Shown here: in pieces, positions 20,623 through 31,610 of the stretch
Position numbering within the stretch: position 1 is the stretch's first letter
Layout of the letters: every line of letters starts with the position of its first letter
From: Caenispirillum bisanense
GTDB taxonomy: Bacteria > Pseudomonadota > Alphaproteobacteria > Rhodospirillales > Rhodospirillaceae
Assembly: GCF_900230255.1 (NCBI RefSeq)
Contig: NZ_OCNJ01000002.1
Span: 186,001 to 250,000, forward strand
DNA: 64,000 nt
Direction of reading: 5' to 3'
Translations under genes and position numbers: made by a program
Notes under the pieces: generated by a model
What the model saw: only the letters and a program-made list of their open reading frames with translations
The model's database searches: none
What the model was told of the DNA's origin: nothing

Positions 20623-23484
20623 ATGGCCGAACGCGTGGTCGTGTGCATCGACGACGACACCATGGTGCTCGACTCCCTGCGCATGGAGTTGGGGGGGCGC
20701 ATCGTCGGTTGCCGGCTGGAGATGGCCGACACCGGCGTCGAGGCCCTCGCCCTGGTGGACGAACTGCTGGCCGACGGCGTCGAGATCCCGGTGGTGGTCT
20801 GCGACTACTTCCTGCCCGACATCCGCGGCCACGAGCTGCTGAAGCAGATCCACCAGAAGACCCCCGGCACCTTCAACATCCTGCTGACCGGCCAGTCCGA
20901 CCACGCGGCCATCGTTTCGGCCATCAACGAGGCCAAGCTCTACCGCTACATCGCCAAGCCGTGGGAGGCGGAGGACCTGATCCTCACCGTCAACGGCGGC
21001 GTCGAGAGCTTCGACCGCGCCCGCCGGCTGGACGAGCAGACCCGCCGCCTGCGCGAGAGCGAGGCGCGCCTGCGGGCCTTCGTGGAAAAGGCCGGCGACG
21101 GCATCGTCACCATCGACGAGGCAGGCATCGTGCAGTCGGCCAACCCCGCCGTCGCGCGGCTGTTCGGCTGGGACCTGGACGAGATCGTCGGCCACGACGT
21201 CAAGCGCCTGATGCGCGCCGAAGCCGCCGCCGAGCACGACCACTACCTGTCCCGCTACCTGCAGTCGGGGCGCAGCACCGTGGTCGACATCAGCCGCGAG
21301 GTGACCGGGCGCCACCGCGACGGCCACGACGTCTACCTGGACCTGTCCATTTCCGAGTTCCGCGTCGGCGAGGCGCGCTACTTCTCGGGCATCATGCGCG
21401 ACATCGGGCCGCGCCGCCGCCTGGAACAGCTGCACGCCGAGAAGGAACTGGCCGAGGAGCGGGCGCGGGCCAAATCCGCCTTCCTCGCCACCATGAGCCA
21501 CGAGATCCGAACGCCCATGAACGGCGTCATCGGCATGCTGGAACTGCTGGAGGCGACGGACCTCGACGCCGAGCAGAAGAACCTGCTGTCGGTGTGCCGC
21601 GACTCGGCGCGGTTCCTGCTCACCATCATCGACGACATCCTCGACTTCTCGAAGATCGAGGCCGGCAAGCTGGTGTTCGAGACGGCCGACCTCGCCATCG
21701 ACGACCTGGTGTTCTCGGTCGCCGACCTGCTCGCCTCGCGCGCCTGGGCGAAGGAGATCGAGCTGGTCACCTTCGTCGACAACGCCATCCCGCCGGTGCT
21801 GCGCGGCGATCCGGCGCGGCTGCGCCAGATCCTCATCAACCTCGTCGGCAACGCCATCAAGTTCACCGCCCAGGGGCAGGTGAGCATGTCGGTCTCGCTG
21901 AAGGAGACGCTGCCGGGCGCCGCCCGCCTGCGGTTCGAGGTCGCCGACACCGGCATCGGCCTCACCGAGGAACAGCAGGCCCGCCTGTTCAAGCCCTTCG
22001 AGCAGGCCGACGCCGGCACCACCCGGCGATTCGGCGGCACCGGGCTCGGCCTTGCCATCTGCCGCCGGCTGGTGGAGCTCATGGACGGCACCATCGGCGT
22101 GATCAGCCGGCCCGGCGAAGGCTCCACCTTCTGGTTCGAGGTGCCGCTGCCGGTGGCCGACGCGGCCAGTGCGCGGCCGGACCTCGCCGGCATCCGCATT
22201 CTGCTGGTGGCGCAGAACCCGGCCTTCCTCAGCGCCATGACGCGCGGCCTGTCGGCGGCCGGCGCGACCGTCGAGTCGGTGGAGACATGGCCGGACGCGC
22301 GCGGCCGGGCGCCGGCCGCCGCCATCGCCGGCACGCCGGTGCATCTGGTGGTGGTCGACGACGGGCCGGCGGCGGCCATCGGCGCCTTCTCGGAACTGGG
22401 GATGCTGGCGGCCGAGGCGGTCGGCGGCGTGCCGGTGCTGCTCATGGCGCGGCGCGACCGCGGCGCCATTTCACGCGTGCAGAAGCGCACCGGCGCGACC
22501 TGGGGTCTGACCAAGCCGGCGCGGCCCTACCTGCTGCTGCAGACGGTGGCGGTCGCCGTCGGGCGGGCCGAACCCGACAGCATCGACCAGGTGATGAACC
22601 GCTTCGGCGCCGTCGCCGAACCGGCCGAGGGCGTCGGCGACCTGCCGTTCTCCGGCGGCCGCATCCTGGTGGCCGAGGACACGCCGACCTCGCGCCTCGT
22701 CATCACCAAGATGCTGGAACGCATGGGGCTCGACCCCGTGGTGGCGGAGAACGGCGCCGAAGCCTGGGACACCTACGTCGAGGGCGGCGGCGAGTTCGAC
22801 ATGCTCATCACCGACTGCCACATGCCCGAACTGGACGGCTTCGAGCTGACCGTCCGCATCCGCGCCCACGAGCAGCAGGCCGGCGGCCATCTGCCGGTGG
22901 TGGCGCTGTCGGCCGGCGTGCTGCAGGAGGAAAAGGCGCGCTGCTTCGATTGCGGCATGGACGACTTCCTCGCCAAGCCGGTGGAATCGGCCAAGCTGCG
23001 CCATGTGCTCTACCGCTGGCTGCCGGTCGCCAGCCGCCCGGCGGAAGCGGCCAGCGCCGAGGACGGGCGGGCGCCGCCGCCGGCGCCCGCCGCCGCCGCC
23101 GCCGCGCCGGTCCCGGCCGCTCCGGCTGGCGACGACCTGCCGGTGCTCAGCCTGCAGATCTACGAGGACCTGTTCGGCCCGCTCACCGACGCCGTGCGGC
23201 CCGACGTGCGCGCTTTGCTCGGGGCCTTTCTCGACAGCGCCATCGAACTGCGCGAGGCCATCGCCGCCCGCGACGAGGCGCGCGACGCCGAAGGCCTGCG
23301 CCGCGCCGCCCACCGCCTGGTCGGCTCGGCCCTGTCGGCGGGGGCGGTGGAACTGGGGCACCTCTGCCGCCGGGTGGAGACGGAGGCCGCCGCCGGCGTC
23401 GCCGACTGGGGGGCCATGGCGGTGCTGGTGAAGGACGTCGACGCCGCCTTCGCCCGCGTGCGCGACGCCATCGACGCGGTGTGA
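20623..23484 (+). CDS. hybrid histidine kinase REC-PAS-HisKA-HATPase-pseudoREC-REC-Hpt
   Basis: A 953-residue soluble phosphorelay protein. An N-terminal receiver (Asp61, Lys112) precedes PAS (about 145-262), HisKA with His293 in FLATMSHEIRTPMNG, and HATPase (about 395-515, GNAIKF, ADTGIGL, GTGLGLAICRRL). A degenerate receiver follows (about 524-650): it keeps Asp579/Asp580 and Lys631 but has AQN in place of the acidic pair. A true receiver carries Asp731 and Lys785. After an Ala/Pro linker comes an Hpt domain with His897 (AAHRLVGSAL). The N-terminal receiver resembles the receiver of the divergent operon, suggesting cross-talk. The start is ATG 20623 behind GGCAGGGGG; an in-frame ATG at 20581 is possible. 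Confidence 0.93.
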   Translation: MAERVVVCIDDDTMVLDSLRMELGGRIVGCRLEMADTGVEALALVDELLADGVEIPVVVCDYFLPDIRGHELLKQIHQKTPGTFNILLTGQSDHAAIVSAINEAKLYRYIAKPWEAEDLILTVNGGVESFDRARRLDEQTRRLRESEARLRAFVEKAGDGIVTIDEAGIVQSANPAVARLFGWDLDEIVGHDVKRLMRAEAAAEHDHYLSRYLQSGRSTVVDISREVTGRHRDGHDVYLDLSISEFRVGEARYFSGIMRDIGPRRRLEQLHAEKELAEERARAKSAFLATMSHEIRTPMNGVIGMLELLEATDLDAEQKNLLSVCRDSARFLLTIIDDILDFSKIEAGKLVFETADLAIDDLVFSVADLLASRAWAKEIELVTFVDNAIPPVLRGDPARLRQILINLVGNAIKFTAQGQVSMSVSLKETLPGAARLRFEVADTGIGLTEEQQARLFKPFEQADAGTTRRFGGTGLGLAICRRLVELMDGTIGVISRPGEGSTFWFEVPLPVADAASARPDLAGIRILLVAQNPAFLSAMTRGLSAAGATVESVETWPDARGRAPAAAIAGTPVHLVVVDDGPAAAIGAFSELGMLAAEAVGGVPVLLMARRDRGAISRVQKRTGATWGLTKPARPYLLLQTVAVAVGRAEPDSIDQVMNRFGAVAEPAEGVGDLPFSGGRILVAEDTPTSRLVITKMLERMGLDPVVAENGAEAWDTYVEGGGEFDMLITDCHMPELDGFELTVRIRAHEQQAGGHLPVVALSAGVLQEEKARCFDCGMDDFLAKPVESAKLRHVLYRWLPVASRPAEAASAEDGRAPPPAPAAAAAAPVPAAPAGDDLPVLSLQIYEDLFGPLTDAVRPDVRALLGAFLDSAIELREAIAARDEARDAEGLRRAAHRLVGSALSAGAVELGHLCRRVETEAAAGVADWGAMAVLVKDVDAAFARVRDAIDAV

Positions 23485-23507
23485 CGGACGCAGAGGGAGC
23501 GACAGCC

Positions 23508-24770
23508 ATGACCGACGCCACCACCACCGCCACCCCGGCGACCGCTGCCGTCCCACCCGCCGCTCCGTCCCGCTTCGCCCATCTGTCCGTGCTCATCGTC
23601 GACGACGACCCCTTCGTGCGCACCATGGCGGCGCGCGTCTTCGCCAACCTGGGCGTCGGCCGCATCACCCAGGCGGGCGGCGGGCGCGAGGCGCTGGCCC
23701 TCATGGGGGCGGCGGAACAGCCGGTGGACGTGTTCGTCTGCGACCTCGACATGCCCGACATGGACGGGGTGGAGACGCTGCGCCACATCGGCGGCCTCAA
23801 CGCCAACGCCGGCATCATCATCGCCAGCGCGGCGCGGCCCGAGATCGTGCGCACGGTGGAGGAACTGGCGCGCGCCCGCGGCCTCGTCCTGCTCGGTGCC
23901 CTGCCCAAGCCGCTGACGCCGGTCGCCGTCACCGTGCTGCTCGACCGCCTGGGCAACCGGGGCCCGGCGCGGCGCGGCCTGGCGGCGGTGGAGGTGACGC
24001 GCGAGCGCCTGCTCGCCGCCCTCGACGCCCACGAGGTGGAAGCCTGGTACCAGCCCAAGGTGGCGCTGCCGAGCGGCCGGCTGGAGGGGGTGGAGGCGCT
24101 GGTGCGCTGGCGCCACCCCGACCACGGCGTGCTGCCGCCGGTGGTCTTCCTCGACAAGCTGGAGGACTTCGGCCTCACCGACGTGTTCACCGAATACATG
24201 CTGCAGGAGGCGCTGGGCCAGTGCGGCCGGTGGGCGCGCGAGGGCCTGCGCATCGGCGTCGCCGTCAACCTGTCGGCCTCCAGCCTCTACCGCCTGGACC
24301 TGCCGGAGGTGGTGCTCGGCCTCGCCGCCGACGCCGGCCTGTCCATCAACCAGGTGACGCTGGAGGTGACGGAAAGCGGCCTGATGACCGACATCACCAC
24401 GCCCTTCGACGTCATCACCCGGCTGGCCATGAAGGGTGTGCGGCTGTCCATCGACGACTTCGGCACCGGCTATTCCACCATCCAGCAGCTGGTGCGGCTG
24501 CCCTTCACCGAGTTCAAGCTCGACATGAGCTTCGTGCGCGGCGCCGCCGAGAACGAGCGGGTGCGCATCGTGCTGGAAAGCAACGTCGACATGGCCAAGC
24601 GACTCGACATGAAAGTGGTGGGCGAAGGCGTCGAGACGCGCGACAACTGGGACATGCTGACCGCCATGGGGGTGGATCTCGTGCAGGGCTATTACGTCGC
24701 CAAGCCGATGCCGGGCGGCGAGCTGCCGGAGTGGGAGCGCAACCGCCCCACCCTCGGCGGCGCCTCGTGA
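23508..24770 (+). CDS. response regulator with EAL domain (c-di-GMP phosphodiesterase)
   Basis: A 420-residue protein with a receiver (about 25-145, IVDDDP, Asp79 in VCDLDMPDMDG, Lys in ALPKPL) and an EAL domain (about 165-405). Catalytic-type residues appear intact: EAL at 196-198 in GVEALVRWRHP, VNLSA, LEVTESGL, DDFGTGYST, KLDMSFVRG and GEGVET. Hydrolysis of cyclic di-GMP under control of phosphorylation is therefore likely. It is 23 bp downstream of the hybrid kinase and 21 bp upstream of a second receiver gene, so it is the probable output of the relay. Confidence 0.94.
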   Translation: MTDATTTATPATAAVPPAAPSRFAHLSVLIVDDDPFVRTMAARVFANLGVGRITQAGGGREALALMGAAEQPVDVFVCDLDMPDMDGVETLRHIGGLNANAGIIIASAARPEIVRTVEELARARGLVLLGALPKPLTPVAVTVLLDRLGNRGPARRGLAAVEVTRERLLAALDAHEVEAWYQPKVALPSGRLEGVEALVRWRHPDHGVLPPVVFLDKLEDFGLTDVFTEYMLQEALGQCGRWAREGLRIGVAVNLSASSLYRLDLPEVVLGLAADAGLSINQVTLEVTESGLMTDITTPFDVITRLAMKGVRLSIDDFGTGYSTIQQLVRLPFTEFKLDMSFVRGAAENERVRIVLESNVDMAKRLDMKVVGEGVETRDNWDMLTAMGVDLVQGYYVAKPMPGGELPEWERNRPTLGGAS

Positions 24771-24791
24771 ACCGCGGAGTGGGCAAGACCG

Positions 24792-25235
24792 ATGACCGAC
24801 CGTGACGCCTTCGACTTCTCGCGCCTCAGCGTGCTGCTGGTGGACGACGAGAGCTTCGTGCGCACCATGATGAAGCAGATCCTGCGGGCGCTCGGCTGCA
24901 CCAACGTGCGCGAGGCGCCCGACGGCGCTTCGGCCCTGAAGGAGCTGGAGCTGTACCAGCCGAGCCTCGTCGTCTGCGACCTCAACATGGAGCCGGTGGA
25001 CGGCCTCGTGTTCGTGCAGATGGTGCGCAACCACCAGCTCCGCGCCGTGCGCGAGCTGCCCATCATCATCCTGTCGGGGCAGAACGACCTCGGCAGCGTC
25101 AAGCAGGCCGCGGCGCGCGGCATCAACGCCTATCTCATCAAGCCGGTCAGCATGCAGGCGCTCAAGAGCCGGATCGAATCGGTCATGACGGCGCCGCGGC
25201 TGGTCCAGGTGGGGTCGCCGACCACCAAGCGCTGA
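24792..25235 (+). CDS. single-domain response regulator (CheY-like)
   Basis: A 147-residue receiver with LVDDES, phosphoacceptor Asp63 in VCDLNMEPVDG, the switch Ser in IILSGQND, and Lys117 in YLIKPVS. The C-terminal tail is short and basic with no output domain. It sits in the same run of genes as the REC-EAL regulator and the second hybrid kinase. It may be an intermediate phosphate acceptor, a phosphate sink or a motor-type effector. Confidence 0.92.
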   Translation: MTDRDAFDFSRLSVLLVDDESFVRTMMKQILRALGCTNVREAPDGASALKELELYQPSLVVCDLNMEPVDGLVFVQMVRNHQLRAVRELPIIILSGQNDLGSVKQAAARGINAYLIKPVSMQALKSRIESVMTAPRLVQVGSPTTKR

Positions 25236-25315
25236 CGCGCCGGTCGCTGCCGGTCCGCCGCGAAGGGGAGAGCGCGGGCGGGGCGGAACGTGGGCTAGGG
25301 AAGGGGGAAGGGGTC

Positions 25316-28177
<2,862 letters not shown>

Positions 28178-28186
28178 GCGTCGGCG

Positions 28187-28654
28187 TCAGCGGATCTCGA
28201 AGACGGCGTCGATCTCCACCGCCACGCCGAGCGGCAGCGACGGCACGCCGACGGCGGCGCGGCAGTGGCGGCCGGCGTCGCCGAACACCTCGACCATCAG
28301 GTCGGAGGCGCCGTTGACCACCTTCGGGTGATCGGTGAAGTCGGGCGTCGAGTTGACGAAGCCGCCGAGGCGCACGACGCGCACCACGCGGTCGAGGTCG
28401 CCGCCGCAGGCCGCCTTCACCTGGGCGATGAGGTTGATGGCGCACAGCCGCGCCGCCTTCACGCCGTCCTCGACCGACACGTCGGCGCCCAGCTTGCCGA
28501 GCACCTGCGGCTTGCCGTCCGCCAGCGGCAGCTGGCCGGAGACGAAGACCTGGTTTGCGCTGACGACATAGCCGACGTAATTGGCCACGGGCGCCGCCGC
28601 CTGCGGTATGGTGACGCCGAGTTCGGCGAGGCGGGTGTCGACTGTTCCGGCCAT
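28187..28654 (-). CDS. ridA: RidA/YjgF-family protein (enamine/imine deaminase)
   Basis: A 155-residue member of the RidA family, of the longer subgroup rather than the ~128-residue archetype. RidA proteins hydrolyse reactive enamines such as 2-aminoacrylate. The conserved C-terminal CRAAVGVPSLPLGVAVEIDAV carries the arginine of the active site. YVVSANQVFVSGQLPLADG is the family N-terminal core. The start at 28654 follows GGGAGGACC. It is divergent from serA with 112 bp between starts. Since 2-aminoacrylate arises from serine and related amino acids, the pairing is metabolically sensible, but that link is inference. Confidence 0.9.
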   Translation of the reverse strand: MAGTVDTRLAELGVTIPQAAAPVANYVGYVVSANQVFVSGQLPLADGKPQVLGKLGADVSVEDGVKAARLCAINLIAQVKAACGGDLDRVVRVVRLGGFVNSTPDFTDHPKVVNGASDLMVEVFGDAGRHCRAAVGVPSLPLGVAVEIDAVFEIR

Positions 28655-28766
28655 AATTGGTCCTCCCTTGGTGGTGTTCGATGTGTTAACCATGCGGCAC
28701 CGCGCAAGGCGCCGTCGAGGGCCGTTTTGCGCCGTTCGTCAACCGCCGCACTGGGAAGGCCCGCCC

Positions 28767-30014
28767 GTGAGCAAGCTGTCGCTGCCGAAGGACAAGATCA
28801 AGATCGTCCTGCTCGAGAACGTCCACGACAACGCCGTGGCGTATCTGCGCTCGCACGGTTACGAGAACATCGAGAGCCACAAGGGGGCGCTCGACGCCGA
28901 CGACCTGAAGGCCGCCATCGCCGACGCCCACATGGTCGGCATCCGGTCGCGCACCAAGCTGTCCAAGGACGTGCTGGCGAGCGCCGAGAAGCTCATGGTC
29001 ATCGGCGCCTTCTGCATCGGCACCAACCAGATCGACCTGCACGAGGCCCAGTGCCGCGGCATTCCGGTGTTCAATGCGCCCTATTCCAACACCCGTTCGG
29101 TGGCGGAACTGGTGCTTGGCCAGGTCATCATGCTGGCCCGCGGCATCCCGCGCCGCAACTGGATCTGCCACGAAGGCGGCTGGGACAAGTCGGCCGCCGG
29201 CTCGACCGAAGTGCGCGGCAAGACGCTCGGCATCGTCGGCTACGGCCACATCGGCACGCAGCTGTCGGTGATCGCCGAGGCGCTCGGCATGAAGGTGCGG
29301 TTCTACGACATCGTCGACAAGCTGGCGCTCGGCAACGCCCAGTCCTGCGCGTCGCTGCGCGAGCTGATGGAAGTGTCGGACTTCGTGTCGCTGCACGTGC
29401 CCGACACGACGCAGACCCGCAACATGATCACCGCCACGGAAATCGGCTGGATGAAGCCGGGCAGCTTCCTGGTCAACGCCGCCCGCGGCAAGATCGTCGA
29501 CATCGACGCCCTGGCCGAAGCCCTGCGCAGCGGCCATCTGGCCGGTGCTGCGCTCGACGTCTTCCCGGTGGAGCCGGCGTCGGTGGAAGACGTGTTCGAA
29601 AGCCCCCTGCGCGGCATGAAGAACGTCATCCTGACGCCGCACATCGGCGGCTCGACCCAGGAAGCCCAGGCCAACATCGGCAACGAAGTGGCCGAGAAGC
29701 TGGTGAAGTATTCCGACAACGGCTCGACCGTCGGCGCGGTGAACTTCCCCGAGGTCATGCTGCCGGTGCACAAGGGCGGCTCGCGCTTCATGCACATCCA
29801 CCGCAACGTGCCGGGCGTCATCTCGCGCATCAACGACGTGTTCGGCCGCCGCGGCCTGAACATCGTCGGCCAGTACCTGCGCACCGACGAGAAGGTGGGC
29901 TACGTGGTGGTCGACGTCGACGGCATGATCGAGCCCGGCATGGGCGTGCGCCGCGAGCTGGAAGAGATCGAGGGCACCATCCGCTCGCGATTCCTCCAGT
30001 GCGAAGAGCCGTAA
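28767..30014 (+). CDS. serA: D-3-phosphoglycerate dehydrogenase
   Basis: A 415-residue SerA of the E. coli-like type with a C-terminal ACT domain. It catalyses the first step of serine synthesis from 3-phosphoglycerate with NAD. The Rossmann motif is VGYGHIGTQ; catalytic positions are the Arg in VNAARGKIVD and the His in TPHIGGSTQEAQ. The ACT region (about 340-410, HRNVPGVISRINDVFGRRG) suggests feedback inhibition by serine. The start is GTG 28767 with GGGAAGG seven bases upstream; the in-frame ATG far upstream would overlap the ridA promoter. A clear terminator follows. Confidence 0.96.
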   Translation: MSKLSLPKDKIKIVLLENVHDNAVAYLRSHGYENIESHKGALDADDLKAAIADAHMVGIRSRTKLSKDVLASAEKLMVIGAFCIGTNQIDLHEAQCRGIPVFNAPYSNTRSVAELVLGQVIMLARGIPRRNWICHEGGWDKSAAGSTEVRGKTLGIVGYGHIGTQLSVIAEALGMKVRFYDIVDKLALGNAQSCASLRELMEVSDFVSLHVPDTTQTRNMITATEIGWMKPGSFLVNAARGKIVDIDALAEALRSGHLAGAALDVFPVEPASVEDVFESPLRGMKNVILTPHIGGSTQEAQANIGNEVAEKLVKYSDNGSTVGAVNFPEVMLPVHKGGSRFMHIHRNVPGVISRINDVFGRRGLNIVGQYLRTDEKVGYVVVDVDGMIEPGMGVRRELEEIEGTIRSRFLQCEEP

Positions 30015-30043
30015 GCGGGCGGAACAGCCTGCTCGGGACGCGA

Positions 30044-30081
30044 GGGCGCCGCGGTGAAGACCGTCGGCGCCCTGCTTTTTT
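30044..30081 (+). terminator. intrinsic terminator of serA
   Basis: GGGCGCCG (30044-30051) pairs with CGGCGCCC (30065-30072), continued by CGGT with ACCG around a GAAG tetraloop, and is followed by T6 at 30076-30081. It lies 30 bp past the serA stop. Confidence 0.92.
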
Positions 30082-30336
30082 CGGCGTCTCGCGGGACAGC
30101 CGGTCGAGCACGGGAAAAGGCGCTGCCGTCGGGTCGAAGGCCGCCGCGACGCTACGGCAAGCTCCCGCGCGAGCCGCAAAAATTGCGCATAAAGAAGAGT
30201 GAAACACTCGGGAAATCGCCGGGCCGTGTCCTTGCCGACGACTTGTTCCGCGGGCATCGGCGGGGGCGCCCACGCCCGCGTGCGTCTGCACAGTTTTCAA
30301 ATAAAAGACGCTCTATACTTCCATGACTCGCTTGTT
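30082..30336. other. non-coding gap between serA terminator and bacterioferritin promoter
   Basis: I see no supported gene here. A 90-codon open frame crosses the terminator and has no recognisable product. Composition drifts from GC-rich to distinctly AT-rich towards the right, as expected for a promoter region. A small dyad, GAGTG (30197-30201) with CACTC (30205-30209), is the only clear structure. Confidence 0.6.
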
Positions 30337-30355
30337 GAGAATGATTTTCATTTGT
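30337..30355. promoter_or_regulatory. Fur-box-like site upstream of the bacterioferritin operon
   Basis: GAGAATGATTTTCATTTGT matches the 19-bp Fur consensus at about 14 positions by eye, including the central AATGAT/TCATT core. It sits 101 bp upstream of the first bacterioferritin start in an AT-rich island. Just downstream are TTGACC (30356-30361) and TAATAT (30376-30381), a possible promoter although the 14-bp spacing is short. Iron control of storage-protein genes makes the site plausible. Whether Fur, Irr or another regulator binds cannot be told from sequence. Confidence 0.65.
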
Positions 30356-30455
30356 TTGACCCCAAAAGGATTGCCTAATATGGATCGGTCATCCTTGTAA
30401 TCTGCTCCGAACGACACTACTCTCCCGCTATTATTTATTGTCTTGGAGAGATCCG

Positions 30456-30941
30456 ATGAAGGGTGATCCCGCCATCATCGCGGAGCTCAACGCCCTGCTG
30501 TCCTACGAGATGGTTGCGGCCGACCAGTATTTCGTGCATGCGCACATGTACGAAGACATGGGCTTCCACCGCCTGTTCGAGCGCATCAAGCACGAGCAGG
30601 AAGAGGAGCTGGAGCACGCGCAGAAGCTCATTCGCCGCATCCTGTTCCTGGGCGGCACGCCGGACCTCGGCACCCGCCAGACGCCGACCATCGCGGCCGA
30701 CATCCCCGGCATGCTGAAGGCCGATCTGGCGCTCGAGATGCAGGTCGTCGCCGACCTCAAGCGCGTCATCAAGCTCGCCGAGGACAAGCGGGACTACATG
30801 ACCCGCGAGGTGCTGATCGAGCTGCTCGACGACACCGAGGAAGACCACGTCTACTGGCTGGAGCAGCAGCTTCGCCTGATCGACGCCATCGGTCTGGAAA
30901 ACTACCTGCAAAGCCAGATGGACGGGAGCGCCGCGTCATGA
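30456..30941 (+). CDS. bfr: bacterioferritin subunit, ferroxidase type without haem-ligand Met
   Basis: A 161-residue bacterioferritin subunit for iron storage. Ferroxidase ligands of the family are all present: Glu18, Glu51, His54, Glu94, and the Glu/His pair at 128 and 131 (one residue later than in E. coli because of an insertion in LLDDTEEDH). The haem-ligand methionine at position 52 is leucine (EELEH), so this subunit should not bind haem. Its stop overlaps the start of the second subunit gene (ATGA). The start at 30456 follows TTGGAGAG. Located behind a Fur-box-like site. Confidence 0.94.
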   Translation: MKGDPAIIAELNALLSYEMVAADQYFVHAHMYEDMGFHRLFERIKHEQEEELEHAQKLIRRILFLGGTPDLGTRQTPTIAADIPGMLKADLALEMQVVADLKRVIKLAEDKRDYMTREVLIELLDDTEEDHVYWLEQQLRLIDAIGLENYLQSQMDGSAAS

Positions 30942-31417
30942 AGGGCAACAAGGACGTCATCAAGCAGCTGAACAAGGTTCTGAAGGTTCAGCTGACCAAC
31001 ATCAACCAGTACTTCCTGCACGCCCGCATGCTGAAGAACTGGGGCTACCACGAGCTGAACGAGCGTGACTACAAGGCCTCCATCAAGGCCATGAAGCACG
31101 CCGACAAGGCCATCCAGCGCATCCTCTTCCTCGAAGGCCTGCCCAACCTGCAGGACCTCGGCAAGCTGCTCATCGGCGAGGACGTGCCGGAGGTGCTGAA
31201 GAACGACCTGAAGGCCGAGATCGCCTACCGCGACGTCCTGGTCGACGCCATCGCCGTGTGCGAGACCGAGCAGGACTTCCTCACCCGCGAGCATCTGGCG
31301 GAATTCCTCGACGATGCCGAGGAGTTCATCGACTTCCTGGAGACCAACATCGACCTCATCGGTCGTGTCGGCCTGCCGAACTACCTCCAGTCCGCCATGG
31401 GCGAACTGGACGACTGA
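30938..31417 (+). CDS. bfr: bacterioferritin subunit, haem-binding type with degenerate ferroxidase site
   Basis: A 159-residue bacterioferritin subunit. It keeps the haem-ligand Met52 in IKAMKHADK but has lost four of six ferroxidase ligands compared with the family: Gln18, Ala51, Ala127 and Phe130 replace Glu, Glu, Glu and His; only His54 and Glu94 remain. It therefore complements the upstream subunit, and mixed 24-mers are expected, as known for two-subunit bacterioferritins (for example in Neisseria and Magnetospirillum). The 4-bp ATGA overlap supports balanced co-translation. Confidence 0.94.
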   Translation: MKGNKDVIKQLNKVLKVQLTNINQYFLHARMLKNWGYHELNERDYKASIKAMKHADKAIQRILFLEGLPNLQDLGKLLIGEDVPEVLKNDLKAEIAYRDVLVDAIAVCETEQDFLTREHLAEFLDDAEEFIDFLETNIDLIGRVGLPNYLQSAMGELDD

Positions 31418-31498
31418 TGTAGGGCGCCCTCAGGCGCCGGGCGCGCGCGTCGCGCGCTTGGCTCCCGCGGCAGGGGCCGCGCGGCGCGGTCGCGCCGT

Positions 31499-31533
31499 CC
31501 GATCCTTGCCGAGACAAGCTCGCCAAGGATCGG
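31499..31533. repeat. long intergenic inverted repeat
   Basis: CCGATCCTTG (31499-31508) and CAAGGATCGG (31524-31533) are perfect complements. Inner bases CGAG/CTCG extend the stem past one C-C mismatch, giving about 14 paired bases around a short ACAAG loop. Next to it GGGAC/GTCCC (31536-31548) forms a smaller dyad. No T-run follows. It may be a dispersed palindromic element or an mRNA 3'-end stabiliser; I see no second copy in this window. Confidence 0.6.
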
Positions 31534-31557
31534 GTGGGACACCGTCCCGACAGGCAC

Positions 31558-31597
31558 AAGGGCGGGCGGAGGCCGATGGGTCGCCGCCCGCCCTTTT
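31558..31597. terminator. bidirectional terminator between bacterioferritin and ABC genes
   Basis: GGGCGGGCGG (31560-31569) pairs with CCGCCCGCCC (31584-31593), flanked by AA on the left and TTTT at 31594-31597 on the right. It lies between convergent genes and can serve the bacterioferritin operon on the plus strand; on the minus strand the A/T flank is weaker. Confidence 0.8.
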
Positions 31598-31610
31598 CCT
31601 TGCCGCCGTC

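Noticed and set aside
30054-30326. Small open frame between serA and the bacterioferritin operon
   Set aside because: It crosses the serA terminator, has no ribosome-binding site or family match, and overlaps the promoter region.
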